Shown here: piece after piece, positions 48,519 to 59,502 of the stretch
Position numbering within the stretch: position 1 is the first letter of the stretch
Layout: the number at the start of each line of letters is the position of its first letter
From: Brenneria izbisi
GTDB lineage: Bacteria; Pseudomonadota; Gammaproteobacteria; Enterobacterales; Enterobacteriaceae
Direction of reading: 5' to 3'
Length of the DNA: 64,000 nt
NCBI RefSeq assembly: GCF_025840185.1
Contig: NZ_JAMPJU010000003.1
Span: forward strand, 248,001-312,000
The notes under the pieces: model-generated
What the model saw: only the letters and a program-made list of their open reading frames with translations
Told to the model about the DNA's origin: nothing
The model's database searches: none
Translations under genes and position numbers: made by a program

Positions 48519-49250
48519 ATGAGCGAAATTATTTACGGTATCCATGCGGTTAAAGCATTACTAGCGCGAGATCCCCAGCGCTTTCAGGAAGTCTTTATTC
48601 TTAAAGGACGCGATGATCGCCGTCTACAGCCGGTGATTGCCGAACTGGAAGCGCAAGGTATCGTGATTCAGGTGGCGAACCGTCAGTGGCTGGATAGTCA
48701 GGCTGAGGGGGCGGTGCATCAGGGGATTGTCGCGAAAGTTAAAGAAGGGAAAAAGTTTCAGGAGAACGATCTGCCGACACTACTGGCAAGCCTGGACACC
48801 CCTTTTTTACTGGTGCTGGATGGCGTTACCGATCCGCATAATCTTGGCGCCTGTTTGCGCAATGCTGATGCGGCCGGGGTGCATGCGGTGATCGTGCCGC
48901 GCGACCGTTCGGCGCAGATGAACGCCACGGTGAAGAAAGTCGCCAGCGGCGCGGCGGAAAGTGTTCCGCTGATCAGCGTGACCAACCTGGCGCGCACGCT
49001 GCGATTGTTGCAGGAGCACCATGTCTGGATCGTCGGAACCGCGGGCGAGGCCGATCACACGCTGTATCAGAGCAAATTGACCGGGCCGATGGCGCTGGTG
49101 ATGGGCGCGGAAGGGGAAGGTATGCGTCGGCTGACGCGTGAGCACTGCGATGAGTTGATCAGTATCCCGATGGCGGGCAGCGTATCGTCATTGAACGTAT
49201 CGGTGGCGACGGGCGTGTGCCTGTTTGAAGCGGTTCGTCAGCGCGGCTGA
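48519..49250 (+). CDS. rlmB: 23S rRNA (guanosine(2251)-2'-O)-methyltransferase
   Basis: SPOUT-fold (TrmH-type) methyltransferase of 243 residues that methylates G2251 in the peptidyl-transferase loop. It starts [15 protein letters not shown]; motifs are [31 protein letters not shown] and [15 protein letters not shown] (knot, SAM and RNA contacts). The ATG at 48519 gives the E. coli length; GTG at 48513 is two codons upstream. It lies 69 bp after rnr. Confidence 0.97.
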   Translation: MSEIIYGIHAVKALLARDPQRFQEVFILKGRDDRRLQPVIAELEAQGIVIQVANRQWLDSQAEGAVHQGIVAKVKEGKKFQENDLPTLLASLDTPFLLVLDGVTDPHNLGACLRNADAAGVHAVIVPRDRSAQMNATVKKVASGAAESVPLISVTNLARTLRLLQEHHVWIVGTAGEADHTLYQSKLTGPMALVMGAEGEGMRRLTREHCDELISIPMAGSVSSLNVSVATGVCLFEAVRQRG

Positions 49251-49289
49251 CGCACGCTTGTCAACAACAACCCAAAGGACATTTACGGT

Positions 49290-49688
49290 ATGACTATTGT
49301 TACCGCGTTATTGGCGTTTGCTTCTTACTTTTTCATTGGTTTTGTCATGGTGCTGGCATTCTTGTTTATCTATACCCGCGTCACGCCGCATGATGAATGG
49401 GCGCTGATTAAAGAAAATAATCGCGCGGCGGCGGTGGGGTTCGCGGGGGCATTTATCGGCTATGTGATCCCGCTATCCAGCGCGGCGATTAACTCGGTGA
49501 GTCTGATCGATTACATTACCTGGGGCATCGTGGCGCTGGTGGTTCAACTGCTGATTTACGGCGCGGTGCGGCTTTATATGCCGGGGCTTAGCCAGCATAT
49601 CCGTGATAATGAAGTCGCGTCCGGCATATTTCTCGGTGCGGCATCGTTGAGCGGCGGCATTCTGAATGCCGCCTGTATGTCGTATTGA
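49290..49688 (+). CDS. yjfL: DUF350 membrane protein YjfL
   Basis: 132-residue inner-membrane protein with four membrane segments, function unknown, same length as E. coli YjfL. It starts MTIVTALLAFASYFFIGFVM and includes YTRVTPHDEWALIKENNRAA and LGAASLSGGILNAACMSY. AAGGA precedes the ATG. It follows rlmB at 39 bp and is followed by a terminator. Confidence 0.92.
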   Translation: MTIVTALLAFASYFFIGFVMVLAFLFIYTRVTPHDEWALIKENNRAAAVGFAGAFIGYVIPLSSAAINSVSLIDYITWGIVALVVQLLIYGAVRLYMPGLSQHIRDNEVASGIFLGAASLSGGILNAACMSY

Positions 49689-49724
49689 ATCATAGGGATT
49701 GATGAATCATAGAAGCATACTAAC

Positions 49725-49750
49725 ACAGGGCAACCACTGCCCTGTTTTTT
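49725..49750 (+). terminator. yjfL terminator
   Basis: Stem ACAGGGCA / TGCCCTGT, 5-nt loop, then six T residues; it lies between convergent yjfL and bsmA. Confidence 0.9.
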
Positions 49751-49760
49751 GTCGGCTACG

Positions 49761-50066
49761 TCAACGATACAGCACTGCTCTGGCGTGCCACATGCCGGGA
49801 AGCGTCGTGTCTGTTTTCATAACAATCACATAGTAGCGCGCGCCGCCGGCATCCGCCTTTTGTTGAATCGCGCGTTCCGCATCATCCGGGCTGCCATGAA
49901 CCGTGACCGAAACTGTCCCAAACTTTTCCAGCGCCGTGGCCTGCGCATAGGTAATTTCAAGGGCGTGATCCGCGGGCGGCGGAGCAGCGACGGGCTTGCC
50001 CTGCAATATCTGGCAGGCGGAAAGCAGCATGACCAGCGGTAATAAAAAGATCCGTAAAATGTTCAT
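49761..50066 (-). CDS. bsmA: Biofilm/stress lipoprotein BsmA
   Basis: 101-residue lipoprotein of the YhcN/DUF1471 family. Signal with lipobox MLLSAC, lipidated C18. The mature part has FGTVSVTVHGSPDDAERAI and GGARYYVIVM, the typical one-domain DUF1471 pattern. E. coli BsmA (YjfO) affects biofilm formation and peroxide or acid stress. It is divergent from yjfP, as in E. coli. Confidence 0.9.
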   Translation of the reverse strand: MNILRIFLLPLVMLLSACQILQGKPVAAPPPADHALEITYAQATALEKFGTVSVTVHGSPDDAERAIQQKADAGGARYYVIVMKTDTTLPGMWHARAVLYR

Positions 50067-50151
50067 CGACTAAGCCTGGGACGAAAGCAAAGCAGAAGTG
50101 TAGCGCTATCGTCGTGCGGATGTCATGATCTGCAAAACAGAGGGGAAGATG

Positions 50152-50904
50152 ATGGTTGAAATGTCGGTCGAGGTGATTTGCCGTGACATTGAAGTCATTC
50201 ACGCGGTTCCGGCGGGTAAACGCGATGCGCCATTACCGACGATTTTTTTCTTTCACGGCTATTCCTCGTCAAAAGAGGTGTACTCCTATTTCGGTTATGC
50301 GCTGGCGAACGCGGGATTCCGGGTCATTCTGCCGGATGCCCTGATGCACGGCGCTCGCTATGACGGCGATGAGCCACGCCGGTTGCGTCGCTTTTGGGAT
50401 ATTCTGCAATCAAATATTCAGGAACTGCCTGACTACGTTGCGGCGTATCAACAGCGCGGACTGATCGCAGACCAGCGCATCGGCGTCTGCGGCGCGTCGC
50501 TTGGCGGAATGAGTGCGTTGGGTTGCATGGCGCGTTATCCCTGGATTTCTGCTGTCGCGGCGTTTATGGGTTCCGGTTATTTCTCAACGCTATCACGTAC
50601 TCTGTTTCCCCCCGTCGAGGCTGGCGAAGAGGGGGCGGAGGCGTTATTGCGACAACTGTCGGCCACGCTTGCCGACTATGATGTTTCCTCCCGGCTGACA
50701 GCCTTGTCCGGCAGGCCTTTGCTGGTATGGCATGGCGAGGCGGATGACGTGGTGCCGGCGCAAGAAAGCGCACGTCTTTATCGTGCTTTGCACGAAAGCC
50801 GACAGGATGGCAATCTTCTCTATCTGACTGAAGCGGGCGTCGGACATCGCATTACTCCCACTGCTTTGCGGGCCGGGGCGGATTTTTTTCAGCGGCATTT
50901 TTAG
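50152..50904 (+). CDS. yjfP: Alpha/beta-hydrolase, esterase YjfP
   Basis: 250-residue cytosolic serine esterase, substrate unknown. The oxyanion region is FFFHGYSSSKEVYSYFGYAL, the nucleophile is in GVCGASLGGMSAL (G-x-S-x-G), the acid in WHGEADDVVPAQES and the histidine in GVGHRITP. The start is one of three close ATGs (50149, 50152, 50161) after GAGGGG; 50152 matches the E. coli length best. Confidence 0.92.
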   Translation: MVEMSVEVICRDIEVIHAVPAGKRDAPLPTIFFFHGYSSSKEVYSYFGYALANAGFRVILPDALMHGARYDGDEPRRLRRFWDILQSNIQELPDYVAAYQQRGLIADQRIGVCGASLGGMSALGCMARYPWISAVAAFMGSGYFSTLSRTLFPPVEAGEEGAEALLRQLSATLADYDVSSRLTALSGRPLLVWHGEADDVVPAQESARLYRALHESRQDGNLLYLTEAGVGHRITPTALRAGADFFQRHF

Positions 50905-50932
50905 CACAATCGTAATCTATTATTGAAACCGG

Positions 50933-50960
50933 ATTCTGGCAGGAATAGATCTGCCAGAAT
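50933..50960. terminator. Hairpin between yjfP and the second Hcp cassette
   Basis: A 10-bp perfect stem ATTCTGGCAG / CTGCCAGAAT with an 8-nt loop between convergent genes; no marked T tract. Confidence 0.55.
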
Positions 50961-50973
50961 GATTAAGAAGAAG

Positions 50974-51249
50974 TTAAAGGTTTCTTTTGTTTTCTAAATA
51001 ATATAAAAGTAAGCATGTAAAGAAAAAGAATAAAGAGATATAGTTAATACTTATGCTTGAATTTATAGGGATATCAAGAAGTTTAAAAAAAGGCGCATTT
51101 TTTAAATCATATCTAAAAGCGATCATATGAAACGAACCGAGTATGATTAATATCACCCTGCTTTTGTAAAATAAAATAAAACAGATTATGGATACAGTTA
51201 TGTATACATAGACAGGCCAAACATATGAGTAAATTATGATATCATTCAT
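50974..51249 (-). CDS. Small membrane protein, candidate immunity protein of the second cassette
   Basis: 91-residue hydrophobic protein starting MNDIIIYSYVWPVYVYITVS, with about three membrane segments (near 5-28, 30-43 and 68-84) and an AT-rich coding sequence. Its ATG at 51249 overlaps the stop of the DUF4225 gene, which indicates coupling; in-frame ATGs at 51273 and 51345 lie inside that gene. Position after the effector candidate suggests immunity. No homologue is recognised. Confidence 0.5.
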   Translation of the reverse strand: MNDIIIYSYVWPVYVYITVSIICFILFYKSRVILIILGSFHMIAFRYDLKNAPFFKLLDIPINSSISINYISLFFFFTCLLLYYLENKRNL

Positions 51250-51985
51250 TTTTATATAATGTGTAAATTCCATTGATTGTTGATACGTCAACAAGAATAT
51301 CAGCAACCAAAGGTACTGGCCCCATTGTCTTCCATCCACGAACAAAATCGCTATTAATATACCTGAAAAGTCGGAAGGTATCTTCTCTCACGAGATGCCT
51401 GGATAACCCATAAGCGGAGATCCCCAAGTCAACGGTGGTATAGGCTAAATCTGCATGATTTTCACTTTGGCCTATCGATTGAGCAATCGCTCGATAGGCG
51501 TCCCGCGTCCAGCCCGAACGGTTTTCTCTAAACAACAGGTAATAACCGTTTTCATAGAGGTTATTTAAGCCATGCGAGATATTCAGCGAGCCAAAGCCAG
51601 CGCAAAGATAACCCGCAGAAGCCGCACAGGTGGCAATACCGGCCACGACCTGTGTTCCCCCGCCGATAAAGCCAATCTGTTTTAATATAATATTAAAAGA
51701 TTGCGCTTTCTTCTCTTTTGCAAAAACATAATACTGCATCATCTTTTGCGTCGATAAATCAAACTGCTGTTTTTTCAGGTTTTTTATTTCTTTATCGAGT
51801 AAACGGATAGCCGCGTCTTGCGTTATGCAAAAGTTAAGCACCTGTTGTCTTAGCTGGTTCGTCAGCATGGAGATTTCTTTCAGAAACGCCCGGCGGGCCT
51901 CATAGCCCTGGATATACAGCAGCGCAAGCTCATTAGCCAGCCGGTTTAATTGGGTTATCTTTCTTTCCAGATTCATGGCTGACAT
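51242..51985 (-). CDS. DUF4225-family protein, candidate type VI effector
   Basis: 247-residue protein. The N-terminal half (about 1-100) is helical and coiled-coil-like. The C-terminal half has the DUF4225 pattern: GFIGGGTQVVAGIATCAASA (glycine-rich, membrane-active looking), HGLNNLYENGYYL, AYRAIAQSIGQ, VDLGISAYGLSRHLVR and LFRYINSDF. DUF4225 proteins are found beside Hcp or in polymorphic toxin loci; the mechanism is unknown and pore formation is only a guess. The start is either 51985 (MSAMNLERK) or 51976, just after the end of the hcp fragment. A frame extending to 52084 overlaps that fragment and is rejected. Confidence 0.6.
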   Translation of the reverse strand: MSAMNLERKITQLNRLANELALLYIQGYEARRAFLKEISMLTNQLRQQVLNFCITQDAAIRLLDKEIKNLKKQQFDLSTQKMMQYYVFAKEKKAQSFNIILKQIGFIGGGTQVVAGIATCAASAGYLCAGFGSLNISHGLNNLYENGYYLLFRENRSGWTRDAYRAIAQSIGQSENHADLAYTTVDLGISAYGLSRHLVREDTFRLFRYINSDFVRGWKTMGPVPLVADILVDVSTINGIYTLYKNE

Positions 51986-51989
51986 TATA

Positions 51990-52309
51990 TCACCATAAAC
52001 AATAGGCGCTGGTGCCCGCTTTGCTGTGTTCCCATTCGATACAGGCGTATTTAAAGGAGACGCTTTCCTGCGGCGGCATTTCATTTTGCGTCATTGAATG
52101 CGGGGCTGACAGCTTTAATTCGACAATCCGGGCATCCCTGAGTTTTATTACGAAGTACTTCGCCATTCCGCCCGTTTCAGAAATTCGATAGAAAGCGAAT
52201 TCGCATTGCAATACTTCATGGTTACTCAGCGCCATCGCCAGCAATGGGGACGATTTATCGATCGGTTTTCTTATTTCCAGAGGGTGGAGCGCAACATTGT
52301 CATGGTGTT
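51990..52309 (-). pseudogene. hcp fragment lacking its N-terminal part
   Basis: The frame reads HPLEIRKPIDKSSPLL, SNHEVLQCEFAFYRIS, ETGGMAKYFVIKLRDARI and EWEHSKAGTSAYCLW, the C-terminal two thirds of an Hcp protein. Similarity begins near 52309; upstream the frame continues without an ATG into unrelated residues, so roughly the first 50 residues are missing. An internal ATG at 52244 could start an 84-residue piece that cannot form an Hcp ring. The fragment is the remains of a full hcp-effector-immunity cassette like the one at 28.6-30.1 kb. Confidence 0.75.
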
Positions 52310-52363
52310 CAAGGGTGTTATCCGGCCTAAAAGGATTTGTAAAGGGATGGGCTAAACGCCGTC

Positions 52364-52392
52364 TTGCTATTGCCGCATTAGGGCACTATACT
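52364..52392 (+). promoter_or_regulatory. rpsF operon promoter
   Basis: TTGCTA at 52364-52369 and TATACT at 52387-52392 with 17-bp spacing, about 100 bp upstream of rpsF. It starts only about 55 bp from the truncated end of the hcp fragment. Confidence 0.8.
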
Positions 52393-52398
52393 TACGCG

Positions 52399-52886
<488 letters not shown>

Positions 52887-52894
52887 TTGTTGTG

Positions 52895-53444
<550 letters not shown>

Positions 53445-53485
53445 TCGGCCACTGTCCATTAACGAGACTTTGAGAGGATAAGGTA

Positions 53486-53938
53486 ATGCAAGTTATTCTG
53501 CTTGATAAAGTAGCAAATCTGGGCAGCCTGGGCGACCAGGTAAACGTTAAAGCGGGCTATGCTCGTAATTTCCTGGTTCCGCAGGGCAAAGCTGTGCCGG
53601 CAACCAAGAAAAACGTTGAGTTCTTTGAAGCACGCCGTGCTGAACTGGAAGCTAAACTGGCTGACGTTCAGGCTGCTGCTGAAGCTCGCGCCGCCAAGAT
53701 CAAAGAACTGGGCAGCGTTACTATCGCGTCTAAAGCAGGCGACGAAGGTAAACTGTTCGGTTCCATCGGTACTCGCGATATCGCTGATGCGGTAACGGCA
53801 GCCGGTGTGGATGTTGCGAAGAGCGAAGTTCGCCTGCCGAATGGCGTTCTGCGTACTCTGGGCGAGCACGAAGTGAGCTTCCAGGTACATAGCGATGTAT
53901 TCGCTACGCTGAATGTGGTAGTCGTTGCTGAAGCGTAA
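53486..53938 (+). CDS. rplI: Ribosomal protein bL9
   Basis: 150-residue 50S protein. The N-terminal 23S rRNA-binding domain reads [20 protein letters not shown] and [16 protein letters not shown]; a long helix (about 42-75) joins the C-terminal domain ([15 protein letters not shown]). AGAGGATAAGG precedes the ATG. Last gene of the operon. Confidence 0.99.
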   Translation: MQVILLDKVANLGSLGDQVNVKAGYARNFLVPQGKAVPATKKNVEFFEARRAELEAKLADVQAAAEARAAKIKELGSVTIASKAGDEGKLFGSIGTRDIADAVTAAGVDVAKSEVRLPNGVLRTLGEHEVSFQVHSDVFATLNVVVVAEA

Positions 53939-53959
53939 TTAACGTTTTTGCTAACGAGT

Positions 53960-53986
53960 AAAACGCTGGCCTTGTGCCAGCGTTTT
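53960..53986. terminator. rplI / ytfB bidirectional terminator
   Basis: An 11-bp perfect stem AAAACGCTGGC / GCCAGCGTTTT, 5-nt loop, between convergent genes. Confidence 0.9.
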
Positions 53987-54020
53987 GCGTTTATGGAGCG
54001 GGGAAAAGTCGTGCGTGCCG

Positions 54021-54734
54021 TCAACGGGTACGGGTAAACGCGCCATCGGCGTGACGGGTGAATCTGACTTGTTGATTATCCGTGGTTTCTATTTCCAGCG
54101 CCGTTACTGTGCCTTGCGCATTCACCTGAACTTTGACTTTCTGACCGGCGCGCAGGTTGCTGAGCGGCTTGTCGTTGCCCTCCACTTGAGCCATAGCGAA
54201 AACGTCGCCGACCGGCAGGTTGTTGTCACGAAATAGCTGCGCTAAGGTCTGGCCTGAAGCAATTTCATAGTTACGCCAGGGGATTTCCGTATTCTGAGGC
54301 GCCGGTTGGACCGGTTCTGCGGGCGGGAGAACCGGCATCTGCTCTGGTGGCGGGCGATTTTCAATGATTTCAGCCTGCATGGAAGCGCTGTTGTCAGCTT
54401 GTTTCACCGGCGCGTTAATCGGCTGGGGCGACGATGTCTGAGGCGGATTGTAAGGCCACAGCAGGATCGCCAGCAGCAAAGCGATGGCGATTAAAATCCA
54501 ACGACGATGGAACGGCGGAAGCGGTTCCATCCAACGATAACCGTCGGGCAGATGCCAGATTTTTTTCAGGGATGATGTAATCCGTTGCCCTGATGAGCGC
54601 ACTGACGCCCCCGAATTTTCCTGCAAATCCTCGCTGGAACGTTCTGGGCCGCGCCGGGTAAAACGTTGGCAGAGGCGTAATAGCGCTTGATAATCCCAGG
54701 TTGTTTTTCGCTTCCTGGGCGCGATTCTGCCCAT
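54021..54734 (-). CDS. ytfB: OapA-family cell envelope protein YtfB
   Basis: 237-residue inner-membrane protein with a cytosolic basic N-terminus, one membrane segment (about 79-94, WILIAIALLLAILLW), a Pro/Gln-rich periplasmic linker and a C-terminal OapA/LysM-like glycan-binding domain (YEIASGQTLAQLFRDNNLPV to NQQVRFTRHADGAF). E. coli YtfB localises to the septum and its overproduction affects division; Haemophilus OapA is linked to adherence. The basic N-terminal part here is longer than in E. coli (212 residues). Confidence 0.9.
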   Translation of the reverse strand: MGRIAPRKRKTTWDYQALLRLCQRFTRRGPERSSEDLQENSGASVRSSGQRITSSLKKIWHLPDGYRWMEPLPPFHRRWILIAIALLLAILLWPYNPPQTSSPQPINAPVKQADNSASMQAEIIENRPPPEQMPVLPPAEPVQPAPQNTEIPWRNYEIASGQTLAQLFRDNNLPVGDVFAMAQVEGNDKPLSNLRAGQKVKVQVNAQGTVTALEIETTDNQQVRFTRHADGAFTRTR

Positions 54735-54991
54735 GGTAACCTCTCTTGCAACGGTATAAAAAATAGAAAGACAACGCAGTATACCGATAACTCGCTAATG
54801 ATGACCAGTTAACGCGTTGATGTTTAAGATAACGGTGATGTCAACGTGTTCGATTTACCAGTATAGGTTAGCCGGCCAGGATTATGCGTTTGGCCGATGA
54901 ATCCTGTGTTCATCTGCATACAGGATTTTACCCTAATCTCCTGCGCTGTTATGCTTCGCTTTCGGTTTTTTACAGATAAAAAGGAACATCC

Positions 54992-55612
54992 ATGACAACC
55001 CCTTCTTTTGATAGCGTCGAAGCGCAGGCAAGTTACGGCATCGGCTTACAGGTTGGTCAACAATTACAGGAATCTGGCCTTGAAGGTTTGATCCCGGAAG
55101 CCCTGCTCGCGGGTTTACGTGATGCGTTGGAAGGTAATGCGCCTGCGGTTCCAGTGGATGTGGTTCATCGTGCCTTGCGCGAAGTCCACGAGCGTGCTGA
55201 CGCGGTAAGCCGTGAGCGCCAGCAGGCGATGGCGGAGCAAGGTCAACAGTTTCTGGCTGAAAATGCCCGCAAAGAGGGGGTAAGCAGCACGGAATCCGGT
55301 CTGCAATTCCGCGTACTGACTCAGGGCGAAGGTGACATCCCAGCGCGTCAGGATCGCGTTCGTGTGCACTATACCGGACGTTTGATTGACGGCAGCGTGT
55401 TTGACAGTTCCGTTCAGCGCGGTCAGCCGGCGGAGTTTCCGGTCAATGGCGTGATCCCAGGCTGGATTGAAGCGTTAACCCTGATGCCGGTTGGCTCGAA
55501 GTGGGAACTGTATATCCCCCATCATCTGGCTTATGGCGAACGTGGCGCGGGCGCGTCTATTCCGCCATTCAGCGCGCTGATCTTTGAAGTTGAACTGTTG
55601 GAGATTCTGTAA
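54992..55612 (+). CDS. fklB: FKBP-type peptidyl-prolyl isomerase FklB (FKBP22)
   Basis: 206-residue isomerase, same length as E. coli FklB, cytosolic dimer. The helical dimerisation part is about 1-110 ([20 protein letters not shown]), the FKBP domain about 115-206 ([41 protein letters not shown]). AAGGA precedes the ATG. No signal peptide. Confidence 0.96.
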   Translation: MTTPSFDSVEAQASYGIGLQVGQQLQESGLEGLIPEALLAGLRDALEGNAPAVPVDVVHRALREVHERADAVSRERQQAMAEQGQQFLAENARKEGVSSTESGLQFRVLTQGEGDIPARQDRVRVHYTGRLIDGSVFDSSVQRGQPAEFPVNGVIPGWIEALTLMPVGSKWELYIPHHLAYGERGAGASIPPFSALIFEVELLEIL

Positions 55613-55632
55613 TCTTAATCTGCTAAAGAGCG

Positions 55633-55657
55633 GAAAGGCGCTTATTGAGCGTCTTTC
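55633..55657 (+). terminator. fklB terminator
   Basis: A 10-bp stem with one G-T pair (GAAAGGCGCT / AGCGTCTTTC), 5-nt loop, 20 bp after the stop. Confidence 0.7.
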
Positions 55658-55853
55658 TGTGGCCTAAATGTTACGCCTGCGCGGGTAACCACCTCAGATC
55701 AGGTTTTGTCCTCCATGCGTCTGGAACAGACCGTGTCAGTAAATCGTTAAGAAACGTAAAACCAGTAAAATGCGCTGGCGTCTGATGGCGAACATAACTG
55801 TTCCCCCGTATATCTTTGCACATTCGCCATTGGCGCATGTATGGAGTGACGTT

Positions 55854-56285
55854 ATGTTTAAGCCACTGTTCGTTAGTACGCTGTTAGTAGGAATGTTTGC
55901 CATGACGCCAATGGCGGAGGCCGATAGCGTCAGTATCGAACTGCTCCCCGGTGTGACGCTGAACATCGGTGACCGGGATCGGCGAGGTAATTACTGGGAC
56001 GGTTATGACTGGCGCAGCGAACGGTGGTGGCGTGAGTATCGCGGTTATCGCCAGGGTGAACGTAATCGTTATGGCCACTATTGGGATGGCTGGCGCTGGC
56101 GTGAAGCGAGTTGGTGGCGCGCGCAGCAACGCGGCCCGAAAGGTTTTGATCATCGTCGTGCTGATCGCCCGTATCGCATTGACGATCGCGGCCCTGGTCG
56201 GGATTTTCGGGATAAAAGGGACTATCGTCAGGCACGGGGCCACGATCGGTACGATCGTGATGACCGCGGCGCTTTCCGTCGTTAA
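55854..56285 (+). CDS. DUF2502 periplasmic protein (YpeC-like)
   Basis: 143-residue exported protein of unknown function. Signal peptide about 1-23 (cut after AEA). The mature protein starts DSVSIELLPGVTLNIGDRDR, then has Tyr/Trp/Arg-rich repeats such as GNYWDGYDWR and GHYWDGWRWREASWW, and a tail of about 45 residues rich in Arg and Asp. The DUF2502 family pattern is L-P-x-V-x-L-x-IGDRDxxGxYWDG. The start at 55854 follows GGAGTGA. The Arg/Asp tail is longer than in E. coli YpeC. Confidence 0.88.
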   Translation: MFKPLFVSTLLVGMFAMTPMAEADSVSIELLPGVTLNIGDRDRRGNYWDGYDWRSERWWREYRGYRQGERNRYGHYWDGWRWREASWWRAQQRGPKGFDHRRADRPYRIDDRGPGRDFRDKRDYRQARGHDRYDRDDRGAFRR

Positions 56286-56561
56286 CGGACGGAAAAAAGC
56301 CACGTTGCGCCGTGGTTCCGATTGCTGACAAACATCTGCCAGCCTGCATATTTCACGGTTTTTTTCTCCGGCGTAATTCCCGCCAAAAGTCCGGGTTCTC
56401 AGGGCGCTGGCGTTTGAGCGCCCTGAGTCGTGCGTGGTGCCAGCGCGACAGAGAAATGCCGCTTATTGATCACGCACGAAATCGTCTCCGTTCTTTGCAT
56501 GGTAGAGAATCATTCCGTGATGTAAACGTTTGTCATCAAACTCAACCACGCGATGCCGCCC
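56286..56561. other. Spacer between the DUF2502 gene and cpdB with two hairpins
   Basis: Two candidate 3'-end structures: CCACG/CGTGG near 56300-56315 followed on the minus strand by TTTTTT, a terminator for cpdB transcription; and an 11-bp perfect stem CTCAGGGCGCT / AGCGCCCTGAG with an 8-nt loop at 56398-56427. No gene is seen. Confidence 0.55.
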
Positions 56562-58517
56562 CTAGCGTGCGCTGGTTTGCAGATCGATGCGATAAACCGC
56601 AAACCCGGTATCGTCAGTGCCGACGGCTGTCAGTGGATATTGCGCTTTTTCTTTAATAAACGCGCCAGCCTTGGCGGACGGCGAGGTTTCAACGCGGATA
56701 TCCAGCGGCGTGTCGCTGGCGATCGGCGCCAGCCGCCAGTTATTGTCCGCTTGCGGCTTCACGTCCCCGAACTTTTGGGTTTCAGCGCTGATGTAAGCCG
56801 CCAGGACAGCACGGTTTTCATCCGGTGAGGCAAACACCACGTATTTTTCCCCGGTTCCGGCAAATTTCTCACCGTAAGCGCGATAGTTGTTGGTGGCGAT
56901 CAGGAACGTCGCCTGAGGATCGATAGGTTTGCCCTGAAAGGTCAGATTTTTGATGCGGTGCGCGTTATCGTTGATCAGGGCGCATTCACCGTCATAGCGT
57001 GCGGGCTGCGTGACATCAATCTGATAATCAACGCCATCAATAACATCAAAATTATAGGTGCGGAAATTATCCCAGTTGAGCAGCGACTGCGGCTTGCCGC
57101 TGTTGACATCTATCTGTTTGAACTGGCCCGCGGAACATTCCAGCCACTCCCGAACCTCCTGTCCGTTAACTTTTACCGTCACCAGCGTGTTGGGATACAG
57201 ATACAGGTCGGCGGCATGACGGAAGGTCAACGGGCCTTTCTCTACCTCGACGTAGCTGGTCGGATCGTTTTTGCGCCCGCCGGCTTTAAACGGCGCGGCG
57301 GCGGACAGCACCGGCAGATCGGCCAGATCGGGATCGCCCTGAATAAAGTGTTCCACATAAGCGCGCTGAGCGTTATTGACGATTTGAACTGTCGGATCGT
57401 CCTGAATCAGCGAGAGGTAGCTATACATGTTGTCCGCGGATTGACCAATCGGTTTGCTGACGAAATCGCGGGTGTTGTTGTGCGCGTCCGACAAGATATT
57501 GATAAGTTTTGCGTCTTCGGCGGCCAGCGATTTTTTCTGCACATTGTCATAAATCGGGCGTGCTTCCGCGGTTGCCTGTTCGATAACCCACTTCCCGCTG
57601 TCATTATTCAGAATAAAATCAACCACGCCGAGGTGGTCGCCCCATTGTCCGGGCATAACCGCAGGCACGCCGTTGAGTGTGCCCCGCTTGATATCAGCCC
57701 CTTTGATACCGGCAAAATCGTTGCTGGGGAATACGGCATGCGCATGACCGAACATAATGGCGTCAATACCCATCATCTGGCTCAGATAATAGACCGAGTT
57801 TTCCGCCATGGCCTTGTAAGGCTGGGCTGAGAGCCCGGAGTGGGGAATGGCGATAACCACATCGGCGCCCTGTTTGCGCATTTCCGGCACCCACTTTTGG
57901 GCGCTTTCGGTAATGTCTTCAACACGGACTTTCCCCGCAAGGTTGGCTTTATCCCACACCATAATTTGCGGCGGCACGAAACCAATGTACCCGATACGCA
58001 GAATATGCCATTGACCTTCGCGGTCTTTAACCGATTTATTTTCGATCCGGTAGGGGGTAAACAGCGGTTTACCGGTTGTGGCATCCAGTACGTTGGCGTT
58101 CACATAGGGGAATTTCGCGCCAGCCAAGGCGTTATGCAGATAATCCAGACCATAGTTGAATTCGTGGTTGCCGATATTGCCCACGGCGTAATCGAGCGTG
58201 TTCATCGCCTGATAAACCGGATGGATTTCTCCTGCTTTCAGCCCTTTGGCGGCCATATAATCTCCCAGCGGGCTGCCCTGAATCAAGTCGCCATTATCCA
58301 CCAGCACGCTGTTGGTCGCCTGCTCGCGCGCCGCGTGGATCAGGCTGGCGGTACGCACCAGCCCAAATTTTTCTGTTGGCGTATCCTTGTAGTAGTCGAA
58401 ATCCATCATATTACTGTGCAGATCGGTCGTTGCCATTACCCGTAAATCAACGATTGAGGCTTGAGCGGTGGAGGTCACCAACATGGTAAGCAGGCTGAGC
58501 GCCAGCGAATGCTTCAT
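56562..58517 (-). CDS. cpdB: Periplasmic 2',3'-cyclic-nucleotide 2'-phosphodiesterase / 3'-nucleotidase
   Basis: 651-residue secreted enzyme that scavenges 2',3'-cyclic nucleotides and 3'-nucleotides. Signal peptide 1-20 (cut after AQA). The metallophosphatase domain has [41 protein letters not shown] and GHAHAVFP. The C-terminal nucleotide-binding domain has NNYRAYG. AGGAG precedes the ATG. It is divergent from cysQ, as in E. coli. Confidence 0.97.
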   Translation of the reverse strand: MKHSLALSLLTMLVTSTAQASIVDLRVMATTDLHSNMMDFDYYKDTPTEKFGLVRTASLIHAAREQATNSVLVDNGDLIQGSPLGDYMAAKGLKAGEIHPVYQAMNTLDYAVGNIGNHEFNYGLDYLHNALAGAKFPYVNANVLDATTGKPLFTPYRIENKSVKDREGQWHILRIGYIGFVPPQIMVWDKANLAGKVRVEDITESAQKWVPEMRKQGADVVIAIPHSGLSAQPYKAMAENSVYYLSQMMGIDAIMFGHAHAVFPSNDFAGIKGADIKRGTLNGVPAVMPGQWGDHLGVVDFILNNDSGKWVIEQATAEARPIYDNVQKKSLAAEDAKLINILSDAHNNTRDFVSKPIGQSADNMYSYLSLIQDDPTVQIVNNAQRAYVEHFIQGDPDLADLPVLSAAAPFKAGGRKNDPTSYVEVEKGPLTFRHAADLYLYPNTLVTVKVNGQEVREWLECSAGQFKQIDVNSGKPQSLLNWDNFRTYNFDVIDGVDYQIDVTQPARYDGECALINDNAHRIKNLTFQGKPIDPQATFLIATNNYRAYGEKFAGTGEKYVVFASPDENRAVLAAYISAETQKFGDVKPQADNNWRLAPIASDTPLDIRVETSPSAKAGAFIKEKAQYPLTAVGTDDTGFAVYRIDLQTSAR

Positions 58518-58761
58518 TATTACTTAACTCCTGTGCGAAGGGGCAGGACGTGAATTTGCCCGTCAAGGCTGATTATCCTCGATATGTTCCAATATAATTA
58601 TGAATTTGGAGGGAATTATCACGGTAAATTGTGACGAGACTCAGAATAAAGGCAATAATCGTAGGTAACTTCACCGCTGTATAATGAATGATGGGAGGGA
58701 AGTCCGAGTCGTGGGAAGTATCCGTCACTCTGTAATTAACCCGTAACGATGAGGTGGGAAA

Positions 58762-59502
58762 ATGCTAGAACATATTTGCCAACTGGCCCGCGATGCAGGC
58801 GCCGCCATTATGCAGGTTTATGAAGGGCATCGGCCTACTGAAGTCATGCATAAAAAGGATGACTCGCCCGTGACGGCGGCGGATCTGGCGGCGCATCAGG
58901 TTATTCGAGCAGGATTGGCGGCGGCATTTCCCGATATCCCGTTACTGTCGGAAGAAGACCCGCCATCGTGGTCGGAACGTCAGCACTGGCAACGCTACTG
59001 GTTGGTTGATCCACTGGACGGCACCAAAGAGTTTCTCAGCCGCAATGGTGAGTTTACGGTAAACATTGCGCTGATCGAACAAGGGCAAGCGGTGCTGGGT
59101 GTGGTGTATGTGCCGGTAACCGATGTGATGTATTGCGCGGCGGATGGTAAAGCCTGGAAGGAAGAGAACGGTGAACGTCGTCAGATTCAGGTTCTGGACG
59201 CTCGTCCGCCATTGGTTGTGGTCAGCCGCTCCCATGCGGATCAGGAACTGAAGGACTATCTCAGTCAGTTGGGGGAACACCAGACGGTGGCGATCGGTTC
59301 GTCTTTGAAATTTTGTCTGGTCGCGGAAGGCAAGGCCCAGCTTTATCCGCGCTTTGGGCCGACCAATATCTGGGATACCGCCGCCGGTCACGCGGTTGCC
59401 GCCGCCGCCGGCGCGCAGATTCATGACTGGCAGGGAAAAGACTTGTCTTACGCGCCGCGAGAATCGTTCCTTAATCCCGGTTTTAGGGTTTCGTTGTTCT
59501 GA
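58762..59502 (+). CDS. cysQ: 3'(2'),5'-bisphosphate nucleotidase CysQ
   Basis: 246-residue magnesium phosphatase that removes phosphoadenosine phosphate formed in sulfate assimilation. [30 protein letters not shown] (metal site) and [13 protein letters not shown] are the inositol-phosphatase family motifs. GAGGTGGG precedes the ATG. Some orthologues are membrane-associated. Confidence 0.96.
   Translation: MLEHICQLARDAGAAIMQVYEGHRPTEVMHKKDDSPVTAADLAAHQVIRAGLAAAFPDIPLLSEEDPPSWSERQHWQRYWLVDPLDGTKEFLSRNGEFTVNIALIEQGQAVLGVVYVPVTDVMYCAADGKAWKEENGERRQIQVLDARPPLVVVSRSHADQELKDYLSQLGEHQTVAIGSSLKFCLVAEGKAQLYPRFGPTNIWDTAAGHAVAAAAGAQIHDWQGKDLSYAPRESFLNPGFRVSLF

Noticed and set aside
55739-55769. Three GTAAA motifs upstream of the DUF2502 gene, CpxR-like
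   Set aside because: Spacings (17 and 9 bp) do not fit the GTAAA-N5-GTAAA consensus.
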